Shown: piece after piece, positions 1-8,700 of the stretch
Numbering within the stretch: position 1 is the first letter of the stretch
Layout: each line of letters starts with the position of its first letter
NCBI GenBank assembly: GCA_024687845.1
Contig: JAILEL010000410.1
Location: forward strand, 1 to 20,870
From: Eubacterium sp.
Lineage (GTDB): Bacteria; Bacillota_A; Clostridia; Lachnospirales; Lachnospiraceae
Direction of reading: 5' to 3'
Length of the DNA: 20,870 nucleotides
The notes under the pieces: model-generated
Databases searched by the model: none
The model's input: the letters and a program-made list of their open reading frames with translations, nothing else
What the model was told of the DNA's origin: nothing
Position numbers and translations under genes: made by a program

Positions 1-1286
<1,286 letters not shown>

Positions 1287-1332
1287 TTACCATTCTTTAA
1301 ATCCTTACCATCAGCAGTTTCTCAAAACTATA

Positions 1333-1371
1333 AAAGGCACTTCGAGCTGTATACTCGAAGCGCCTTTGCTT
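1333..1371 (-). promoter_or_regulatory. pyrG leader terminator with overlapping hexaloop hairpin
   Basis: On the minus strand a 14-bp stem (arms 1354-1367 and 1333-1346, one G-U, 7-base loop) is followed by TTTTAT, an intrinsic-terminator layout. It lies between the pyrG promoter and the GTG start, 67 bases before the gene. An alternative hairpin at 1358-1371, AAGC [AAAGGC] GCTT, uses the terminator left arm, so the two folds exclude each other. The loop carries A at position 1 and G at position 4. The U-tract is the weakest of the set. The structure is seen directly; its regulatory role is inferred from the matching leaders of gltB, purF and the amt-PII gene. Confidence 0.7.
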
Positions 1372-1408
1372 TCCTAATCATAAACTATAAATTTTCTAAA
1401 CAAATTAT

Positions 1409-1436
1409 AGTATATAACTTTATTTTTAAAAGTCAA
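1409..1436 (-). promoter_or_regulatory. pyrG promoter
   Basis: TTGACT (1431-1436), a 16-base spacer, then TATACT (1409-1414). An overlapping TATAAT at 1404-1409 would need a 21-base spacer and is less likely. It begins 32 bases after the amt-PII stop codon. It is identical at 26 of 28 positions to the gltB promoter. The predicted transcript starts near 1402 and has a leader of about 135 bases. Confidence 0.72.
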
Positions 1437-1468
1437 TAGGAAAGTTTAGTTGGGTTTATAAAATTTGA

Positions 1469-3235
1469 TTACTCTACGTCCTGAAGCGCATCATAGTTTT
1501 CTTCGCCGGTTCTGATCTTTACTACTCTGCTTACCGGATATACGAAGATCTTACCATCACCGATCTTACCAGTGTAAAGTGTCTTCTTAGCTGTTTCAAT
1601 TACACTATCTACTGGAATCTTACTTACTACTACTTCAAGCTTTATCTTTGGAAGAAGTGTTACGTCCATCTCAACTCCACGGTACTTCTCTCCGGCACCC
1701 TTCTGGATACCGCAACCACTTACCTGAGTTACTGTAATACCAGTAACACCGAGTGCATTGAGTGCCTTCTTGATCTTGTCATATCTTGAAAGCTTTGTGA
1801 TGATAACTACTTTATTGATACCTGTATCTGTAACAACGCCTGCCTTTGCCATCTCTGCTGCTGCATTAACCACTGGTACTGAAGCATTCTTCTTTGCCTC
1901 GCTTGCTTCTTCATAATCATCAGAACCAAGACTTGTATTTTCATTTTCAATCATCATTGCACTTGACATATCTACGATACTGAATCCTGAGTAAGCTGAT
2001 GCCAGACCATGTTCTGTTGAATCAAGACCTTCAAGCTCCTCTTCCTCAGAAACTCTAAGACCGAAGATTGCCTTTATTACTAAGAATACGATTATCATTG
2101 TCACTAAAGTCCAACATGCTACAGCTGCAAAACCGAGAAGCTGAATTCCTAACTGATGGAATCCACCACCGTAGAAAAGACCAACAACACTGTCATTTCC
2201 AGGAGCTGTTGTAGTTGCGAAAAGTCCTGTTGCTATTGTTCCCCAGATACCGTTCATCATGTGTACTGCTACAGCACCAACAGGATCGTCGATGTGAAGC
2301 TTGAAATCAAGAAGCCATACTCCAAATACTACGAGAAGTCCTGCAACTGCACCGATTATTACTGAACCAAGTGCATCAGTTACGTCACAAGGAGCTGTTA
2401 TTGCAACAAGGCCTGCAAGTGAAGCGTTGAGACACATTGAAACATCAGGCTTACCATATTTAACCCAGGTAAAAATCATACATACTACTGTTGCAACTGA
2501 AGGAGCAATTGTAGTTGTTAAGAATACTGAAGCAAGCTGTTCTTTTGTTGTACAAGCTGCACCGTTAAAACCATACCATCCAAACCAGAGAATGAATACT
2601 CCAAGAGCACCAATTACTATATTGTGACCAGGGAAAGCATTTACCTTTGTAATCTTTCCACTTGCATCTTTTTCGAATTTACCTATACGAGGGCCAACCA
2701 TTTTTGCACCGATAAGTGCTGAGATACCACCAACCATATGGATTGCACAGGAACCTGCGAAATCATGGAATCCTAACTGAGCAAGCCAGCCGCCGCCCCA
2801 GATCCAGTGTGCTTCAATCGGATAAACAAGTGCTGATATAATTCCTGAATATACACAGTAGCTAAGGAACTTTGTTCTCTCTGCCATAGCTCCTGAAACG
2901 ATTGTTGCTGTAGTTGCACAGAACACAAGATTGAATACGAAGTTCGACCAGTCAAAGTCCTGATATGAAGTCATAATATCAAATCCAGGCTTTCCTATGA
3001 AACCACAGAAGTCTTCGCCAAGCAGAAAACTAAATCCGATAAGAATAAATACACAACATCCGATACAAAAATCCATCAGGTTTTTCATAAGAATGTTACC
3101 AGCGTTCTTCGCTCTTGCAAAGCCCGACTCAACCATGGCGAATCCAGCCTGCATCCAGAATACCAATGCGGCACCGATAAGGAACCATACCGCAAATATT
3201 TCTCCATTTATTGCACTTATAATTTCTTCAGTCAT
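1469..3235 (-). CDS. Ammonium channel fused to a PII signal domain (Amt-GlnK fusion)
   Basis: 588 residues. Residues 1 to about 415 form an Amt/Rh channel with about eleven membrane segments. They include the family signatures FHDFAGSCAIHMVGG (conserved Asp and first pore His), VHMMNGIWG (second pore His) and the cytoplasmic tail EEEELEGLDSTEHG. An acidic linker of about 55 residues follows. Residues 474-588 are a complete PII (GlnB/GlnK) domain: T-loop GIQKGAGEKYRGVEM, then TGKIGDGKIFV and IRTGEE, the ATP and 2-oxoglutarate binding motifs. The usual uridylylation Tyr51 is Met, while Tyr46 and the 2-oxoglutarate-linked Gln39 are kept, so control is probably by ligand binding alone. The fused PII would gate its own channel at the membrane. 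The start has GGGAGG upstream. The gene is monocistronic with a 230-base attenuator leader. Confidence 0.96.
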   Translation of the reverse strand: MTEEIISAINGEIFAVWFLIGAALVFWMQAGFAMVESGFARAKNAGNILMKNLMDFCIGCCVFILIGFSFLLGEDFCGFIGKPGFDIMTSYQDFDWSNFVFNLVFCATTATIVSGAMAERTKFLSYCVYSGIISALVYPIEAHWIWGGGWLAQLGFHDFAGSCAIHMVGGISALIGAKMVGPRIGKFEKDASGKITKVNAFPGHNIVIGALGVFILWFGWYGFNGAACTTKEQLASVFLTTTIAPSVATVVCMIFTWVKYGKPDVSMCLNASLAGLVAITAPCDVTDALGSVIIGAVAGLLVVFGVWLLDFKLHIDDPVGAVAVHMMNGIWGTIATGLFATTTAPGNDSVVGLFYGGGFHQLGIQLLGFAAVACWTLVTMIIVFLVIKAIFGLRVSEEEELEGLDSTEHGLASAYSGFSIVDMSSAMMIENENTSLGSDDYEEASEAKKNASVPVVNAAAEMAKAGVVTDTGINKVVIITKLSRYDKIKKALNALGVTGITVTQVSGCGIQKGAGEKYRGVEMDVTLLPKIKLEVVVSKIPVDSVIETAKKTLYTGKIGDGKIFVYPVSRVVKIRTGEENYDALQDVE

Positions 3236-3303
3236 TTTCCTCTTCCTCCCTATGTAACAATAATTCTGTTACTTTATCTTCTTTGTTACTTTTCAAAAAA
3301 ATA

Positions 3304-3351
3304 AATGGCGCCCCAAGCCGAAAATTCATTCAACCCAGAACGCCATTGTTC
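3304..3351 (-). promoter_or_regulatory. Amt-PII leader terminator 2 with overlapping hexaloop hairpin
   Basis: The arms AATGGCG (3341-3347) and CGCCATT (3304-3310) close a long stem. It continues inward through G-U-rich pairs to about 19 bp and is followed by TTTATTTTTTT. The alternative hairpin GAAC [AATGGC] GTTC at 3338-3351 occupies the same left arm. Its loop again has A1 and G4. Its stem differs from the other copies on both sides at once, a compensating change. It ends 69 bases before the amt-PII start. Confidence 0.72.
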
Positions 3352-3391
3352 ATAAAATCATATAGTTACTTTTTTTATTCGCGCGCTTTTC

Positions 3392-3409
3392 ATCTGCCAC
3401 TTGACAGAT
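3392..3409 (-). other. Small stem-loop between the two amt-PII leader terminators
   Basis: ATCTGTC AAGT GGCAGAT folds as a 7-bp stem with a 4-base loop. If the innermost pair opens it becomes a 6-bp stem with hexaloop CAAGTG (G4 present, A1 absent). It sits about 40 bases upstream of hexaloop hairpin 2, where a P1-type partner could be expected, but the loop is off-consensus. The role is unknown. Confidence 0.4.
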
Positions 3410-3426
3410 ATTCTTAAAAAAGAAAA

Positions 3427-3464
3427 GACGCCTCAGAGATAATCTCTAAGACGCCGTTGTCCTT
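3427..3464 (-). promoter_or_regulatory. Amt-PII leader terminator 1 with overlapping hexaloop hairpin
   Basis: A 13-bp stem (arms 3443-3455 and 3427-3439, 3-base loop) is followed by TTTTCTTTTTT (3416-3426), a strong intrinsic terminator. The predicted transcription start is only a few bases upstream. The competing hairpin AAGGAC [AACGGC] GTCTT at 3448-3464 uses the left arm. The loop fits AANGGC, and the GAC/GUC stem replaces the GC/GC stem of the other leaders. It probably also stops readthrough from the fibronectin-III gene. Confidence 0.75.
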
Positions 3465-3475
3465 CATGATTCTGT

Positions 3476-3503
3476 ATTATACTCATGTTTTTTCATTTGT
3501 CAA
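3476..3503 (-). promoter_or_regulatory. Amt-PII gene promoter
   Basis: Perfect consensus TTGACA (3498-3503), 16-base spacer, TATAAT (3476-3481). Transcription should begin near 3469, immediately before hexaloop hairpin 1. A promoter this strong ahead of two terminators suggests that control acts on elongation rather than initiation. Confidence 0.85.
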
Positions 3504-3536
3504 TACACATTTTAATCTTTTTTAACTTCAAATTTT

Positions 3537-3980
3537 TTATAGTTCTTTTGCCGGTATCGCTCTGCCTGCTCTTGTCTTGGACCAGTCAGAATATATCAAC
3601 CTTCCCTTATATTTTTTGTAGGTACGTATTCTGAAATAATATTGTCTATATGGCTTAAGAGACGTAACATTTAAAGCGATCTGCTCATAGCTATCGATGT
3701 TTATATTCTGAGAAGTCTTAAAATCAGAAGAGAGACTATACTCTATCTGATACCCCTCAGCTTCTATCTGCTGTTCCCATCTGAGCGAAACACCGCCATT
3801 AATTTTAGAAACCTTTGTAAAACTAGTGGTTGCATCTCTCTGATATCTTCCTATTTCCGTGTCCCAGCTATAGCTATTATCACTGGCCATTTCTTTGACA
3901 CGGGCGCCCTTAGGAACTGCTATAAACATTGAAGCAATAATAATCGCTGCTATTATAAACGATATTATCCATTTCTTCAT
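3537..3980 (-). CDS. Small membrane-anchored fibronectin type III protein
   Basis: The product has 147 residues when begun at the ATG at 3978-3980, which has GGGAG nine bases upstream. An in-frame ATG at 4004 lacks a good ribosome site and would put residues before the membrane segment. Residues 1-24 (MKKWIISFIIAAIIIASMFI) form a signal peptide or N-terminal anchor with no lipobox Cys. Residues about 50-140 form one fibronectin-III domain, with motifs VSLRWEQQIEAEGYQIEYS, LKPYRQYYFRIRTYK and SDWSKTR typical of extracellular Fn3 modules in Clostridia. It is probably exported and bound to the cell surface. It has its own promoter and sits alone between gltD and the amt-PII gene. The ligand and any link to nitrogen use are unknown. 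Confidence 0.85.
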   Translation of the reverse strand: MKKWIISFIIAAIIIASMFIAVPKGARVKEMASDNSYSWDTEIGRYQRDATTSFTKVSKINGGVSLRWEQQIEAEGYQIEYSLSSDFKTSQNINIDSYEQIALNVTSLKPYRQYYFRIRTYKKYKGRLIYSDWSKTRAGRAIPAKEL

Positions 3981-4007
3981 AAACTTGGTCTCCCATACCA
4001 CCACATA

Positions 4008-4076
4008 TAATCAGCTACTTGCTATTATATAACACTTTTGAACATCAAAGCAACATCAATAGCACCCAGCTGATTA
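4008..4076. repeat. Two-step inverted repeat spanning the gltD stop and the Fn3 promoter
   Basis: Outer arms of 9 bp (4008-4016 and 4068-4076) and inner arms of 7 bp (4020-4026 and 4058-4064) are both perfect and separated by exactly three bases on each side. The right outer arm covers the gltD stop codon and the left inner arm overlaps the Fn3 -10 box. No U-run follows on the minus strand, so it is not a standard terminator. It could be an operator or a 3'-end-stabilising fold. Confidence 0.6.
4024..4053 (-). promoter_or_regulatory. Promoter of the fibronectin-III gene
   Basis: TTGCTT (4048-4053), 18-base spacer, TATAAT (4024-4029). It lies inside the inverted repeat at 4008-4076, about 45 bases before the chosen ATG. 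Confidence 0.6.
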
Positions 4077-5735
4077 CAGATTAGTGTAACCCATCAGGTC
4101 AAGGTCGACTTCACGAGCGGCATTTCTGCCTTCTGAGATAGCCCATACTACAAGAGACTGGCCACGATGCATGTCTCCTGCAGTATATATTTTACAGCCC
4201 TTTGATTCTTTATCAGAATTGGATATAAATGCGGCATATGAGCCGGGAGCTGTCTTAACATTTGTCCTTAAGTCAAGCTCTACTCCGAATCCATCCGTCA
4301 CGTAGCTCTCGCTGCCAAGAAAGCCTGCTGCAATCAGAACAAGTTGGGCTGGGACTGTTCTTTCAGTACCCTCTATCGGAACCATCATCATTCTACCGGT
4401 TTTTTCATCCTTTTTGGACTCGAGCGAAACTAGAACTACTTCTTTAAGTCGTTTCACCTTTTTTGAAGAAGTTTTTCCCTTATTATCTGAATTCTTTGCA
4501 TCAGATATCTCTACTTCTTCTGAGATAAACTCTTTCACCGTAGTTTTATATATTCGTGGATCCGAACCAAACTTATATATAGCCTCTTCCTGGCCATAGT
4601 CAGTTTTCAGCACGCGAGGCCACTCCGGCCACGGATTCGAAGCCAGCCGGCTATCTGGTGGACATGGCATCATCTCCAGCTGGGTAACTGACTTTGCCCC
4701 CAGTCTGATACAGGTACCAACACAGTCATTTCCTGTATCACCGCCACCTATAACAATAACGTCCTTATTTCTGACTTCATTAATCACATCGTATTTACTA
4801 ATTTTTAAATCCTGCTTTAATTCATTTACCAGATCAAAATCACTATCTAGTAAAGTCTTCGTCACTCTTCCCAGGAAATCCACGGCATAATATATTCCAT
4901 TAGTATCCCTGCCTGGGGCATTTATGTCTCTTGGATTCGATGCACCACATGCAAGGACTACTGCATCATATTCTGCACGCAGCTTATCCGCAGAAATATA
5001 CTCAACCTTATCTGTAAACTTCGCCTTAGGTCCAGCTGAATCGATTTTCTTGCTGCCACATACGTTTACACTGGTTCTAAACTCAATGCCCGCTTCCTCC
5101 ATGAGTTTAATCCTTCTATCGATTACAGACTTATCCAGCTTCATATTGGGGATTCCATAACGAAGCAGACCTCCGATGCGGTCACTCCTCTCGAAAACTG
5201 TTACTGAATGCCCCCGGCTGTTGAGCAGCTGAGCTGCTGCAAGTCCTGAAGGTCCACTTCCAACAATAGCCACCTTCTTTCCTGTTCTCACCTTTGCAGT
5301 AGTTTCCTTTACAAGATCATTCTCAAAGGCATATTCAATAACAGCCTTTTCATTTTCTTTTGTTGATACAGCCTCCTGATGATATCCACAGGTACACGCC
5401 TTCTCGCAGAGGGCAGGACACACTCTAGAAGTAAATTCAGGGAAGCTGTGTGTGATAGACAACCGTCTGAACGCAAGTTCAAGATTACCACCCTCAACAA
5501 GTGCATTTAGATCTGGGACAAGATTATGCAATGGACAACCTGATGCCATCCCGGCTATCATCATACCTGCCTGACAAAATGGGACACCACAGTTCATACA
5601 CCTTGCAGCCTGCTTCTGCTGCTCCTCAGGTGATAATCTGCCATGAAACTCATCGAAGCACTTTATTCTTTCTTGTTCTGGCACTATAGGAGCATCAACT
5701 CTATCATATTCTAAAAATCCTTTTACATTTCCCAT
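4074..5735 (-). CDS. gltD: Glutamate synthase (NADPH) small subunit
   Basis: GltD feeds electrons from NADPH through FAD and 4Fe-4S clusters to GltB. The 553 residues start MGNVKGFLEYDR. N-terminal cysteines for Fe-S binding appear in RCMNCGVPFCQAG (46-54) and SGCPLHN, with CPALCEKACTCG further on. The FAD site is KVAIVGSGPSGLAAA (about 150) and the NADPH site is DVIVIGGGDTGNDCVG (about 325). IYTAGDMHRGQSLVVWAI near the C-terminus is the family's flavin-closing motif. It is longer than the usual 480-500 residues, with two insertions: about 20 residues near SKKIDSAGPKAKFT and a Lys/Ser-rich stretch near DAKNSDNKGKTSSKK. It lies 54 bases after gltB with AAGGAT before the ATG and no promoter or terminator between, so it is co-transcribed with gltB. 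Confidence 0.97.
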   Translation of the reverse strand: MGNVKGFLEYDRVDAPIVPEQERIKCFDEFHGRLSPEEQQKQAARCMNCGVPFCQAGMMIAGMASGCPLHNLVPDLNALVEGGNLELAFRRLSITHSFPEFTSRVCPALCEKACTCGYHQEAVSTKENEKAVIEYAFENDLVKETTAKVRTGKKVAIVGSGPSGLAAAQLLNSRGHSVTVFERSDRIGGLLRYGIPNMKLDKSVIDRRIKLMEEAGIEFRTSVNVCGSKKIDSAGPKAKFTDKVEYISADKLRAEYDAVVLACGASNPRDINAPGRDTNGIYYAVDFLGRVTKTLLDSDFDLVNELKQDLKISKYDVINEVRNKDVIVIGGGDTGNDCVGTCIRLGAKSVTQLEMMPCPPDSRLASNPWPEWPRVLKTDYGQEEAIYKFGSDPRIYKTTVKEFISEEVEISDAKNSDNKGKTSSKKVKRLKEVVLVSLESKKDEKTGRMMMVPIEGTERTVPAQLVLIAAGFLGSESYVTDGFGVELDLRTNVKTAPGSYAAFISNSDKESKGCKIYTAGDMHRGQSLVVWAISEGRNAAREVDLDLMGYTNL

Positions 5736-5789
5736 ACGCTTATCCTTTTATCAATATATTAAATCTTTTGCTCAGTTCAGGATTACTCC

Positions 5790-8700
5790 TTATCCGACAA
5801 GCTTCGTGAATGCCTCAATCTGAGCCTGTTCATGTTCCATACCCTGCTCTTCAAACTTAGCTGTGAGATGCAGCATTTTCTTATAATCGTTCGGAATTAT
5901 CTTCTTAAACTTACCAACGTATTCTTCAAAATTATCAAGTATTCTCTGCCCCTTCTTAGAGCCTGTATACTGCACATGTTTCTCAATCATCTCACGAAGT
6001 TTCTCTCTATCGTTCTTTGATTCGATTTTTTCCATAAGAACCAGCTGCTTATTAAGATTTCTATAGAGCCTGTTCTCCTCATCAAGTACATAGGCTACTC
6101 CACCGCTCATTCCTGCAGCAAAATTCTTACCTGTAGGTCCGAGAATTACTGCACATCCACCTGTCATGTATTCACATCCATGCTCTCCAACACCTTCGAC
6201 AACTGCTGATGCACCGGAATTTCTTACGCAGAATCTCTCACCTGCAACACCAGCAATATAAGCTTCACCAGAGGTTGCACCGTAAAGCGCTACATTTCCT
6301 ATGATAATATTCTCCTCTGCATCATATCCTGCATTTTCCGGAGCATGAACGATCAGCTTACCACCTGATAGTCCCTTACCAAAGTAATCGTTACTATCGC
6401 CGATAAGATTAAGTGTAAGTCCGGCTGGTATAAATGCACCAAAGCTCTGTCCACCTGCTCCAGAACAATTAACTACAAAGCTGTCTGCAGGAAGCCCTTC
6501 AGCTGATGCTCTTGTTATCTCCGCTCCAAGAAGAGTTCCAAATGCACGGTCAGTATTAGATAATGTAATATCCATTCCAACGCTCCTGGCTTTTGAAGAT
6601 TTATCATCACTTTTAATTGCCTTTATAAACTTAGTAAGCTTATTGATGAGCACCTTCTCATCCTTTGTATCACCTAGTTTAAAATCAAAAGCTTTATCAG
6701 CATGGAAGGTCTGAAGACTTCTATCAACGCCTGACATATCAGTCAGAATCTTGCTGAGATCAATCTCTGCCTCAGCATCTGTCAGTCCGTCTCTGACTTT
6801 AAGCAGGTCTGTTCTTCCTACCAGTTCAGAGATAGTTCTTACACCTAACTTCGCCATATATTCACGTAGCTCTTTTGCTATAAAGTACATAAAGTTTTCT
6901 ACATACTCAGGCTTACCTCTGAAGCGTTTTCTAAGCTCAGGATTCTGAGTAGCAACACCCATTGGACAGGTATCATTCTGACAGACTCTCATCATTACAC
7001 AGCCCATTGTTACAAGTGGTGCCGTTGCAAATCCATATTCTTCCGCTCCAAGTATGGCAGCTATAGCTACGTCTCTTCCGCTCATCAGCTTTCCATCTGT
7101 CTCTACTACCACCTGATTTCTGAGTCCATTTAAAAGCAGAGTCTGATGAGTTTCAGCAAGTCCCATTTCCCATGGAAGTCCTGCATTATGGATAGAACTA
7201 AGTGGTGCTGCACCTGTTCCTCCATCATATCCTGACACAAGTATTACCTGAGCTCCCGCCTTGGCAACACCCGCTGCAACAGTTCCTACCCCCGCTTCAG
7301 AAACCAGTTTTACCGATATTCTAGCCTGCTTGTTGGAACATTTAAGGTCATATATCAGCTGAGCCAGATCTTCGATAGAATAAATGTCATGATGTGGTGG
7401 TGGAGATATAAGGCTTACACCCGGTGTTGAATGACGTGTTTTAGCAATCCATGGATAAACCTTCTTGCCAGGAAGATGTCCTCCTTCACCTGGTTTAGCT
7501 CCCTGTGCCATCTTGATCTGAATCTCTCTTGCACTTACAAGATATTTGCTTGTTACTCCGAATCTTCCACTTGCAACCTGTTTAATAGATGAACTTCTGT
7601 CATTATCTGTTCCGGCAGATGCTATTCTCTCATCGCTTTCTCCACCTTCACCACTATTAGACTTGCCATGTATGTGATTCATTGCTATAGCCAGAGTCTG
7701 ATGAGCTTCTTCTGATATAGAACCATAAGACATAGCGCCCGTCTTGAATCTCATCATGATTGACTCTTCAGATTCAACCTCCTCAAGTGGAACTCCTTTT
7801 TCAGGGAATTTGAAATCCATAAGGCTTCTGAGATATCCAGTCTTCTCATTATCAACCATTTTGGTATATTCTTTAAACTTTTCGTAGTTTCCTTCTCTCG
7901 TTGAGAGCTGAAGCATATGAATGGTCTGAGGATTATATCTGTGATTCTCACCTTGTGCACGGAATTTATGTCTTCCGGTAGCTGTAAACTCCAGATTCAC
8001 CGGAAGTCCCAATGGATCAAAGGCCTTACTATGCTGAGCATCTACTGCCTTCTCTATGTCCTCAAGACTTATTCCTCCTACACGACTTACTGTACCTGTA
8101 AAATATTCTTCTATTACTTTCTCAGATATACCGATTGCTTCAAACATCTTGCTTCCCTGATAGGATCTTATAGTTGAAATTCCCATCTTTGATGCAATCT
8201 TAACTATTCCACTTATTACCGCTTCATCATAGTCTTCTACAGCAGCATAATAATCCTTATCCAGTAGCTCATCCTCTATCAATTCATTTATGGTTGCATG
8301 TGCCAGATACGGATTAACTGCAGATGCACCATATCCTAATAATGTTGCAAAATGATGTACCTCACGAGGCTCACCTGACTCAAGGATCAGAGACATTGCG
8401 GTACATTTTCTTGTTTCTACAAGATGCTTATGTACAGCAGCAACAGCAAGCAGCGATGGAATAGCTACATGGTTTTCATCCACACCTCTGTCAGACAGTA
8501 TCAGTATATTAGCACCCTGACGATAAGCCTTATCAACTTCAACAAAAAGATGTGAAAGCACACGCTTCATTGGAGTACTCTTGTAGTAAAGAATAGATAC
8601 TGTTGCAGCCTTAATGCCCTCACGATCCAAATTCTTCAGCTTGAGCATATCCAGGTCTGTAAGTATAGGATTATGGATTCTCAGCACATGACAGTTTTCC

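Larger units (their letters stand above)
3236..3536. other. Amt-PII upstream region, no gene
   Basis: This 301-base gap holds no credible coding sequence. In transcription order it contains a consensus promoter (3476-3503), terminator-like hairpin 1 with hexaloop (3427-3464), a small stem-loop (3392-3409), hairpin 2 with hexaloop (3304-3351), an A/T-rich stretch and the ribosome site of the amt-PII gene. No separate terminator for the fibronectin-III gene that ends at 3537 is visible, so hairpin 1 probably serves that purpose as well. Confidence 0.8.

Noticed and set aside
1382..1409. Long A/T-rich palindrome just upstream of the pyrG hexaloop
   Set aside because: One arm lies in the -10 region and would not be transcribed; the inner loop does not fit the AANGGC or A1/G4 pattern.
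1469..3235. Amt and PII as two genes joined by an assembly or frameshift error
   Set aside because: The frame is open across an acidic linker with no stop or ribosome site at the junction, and Amt-PII fusions are plausible for this bacterial group, so a real fusion is the simpler reading.
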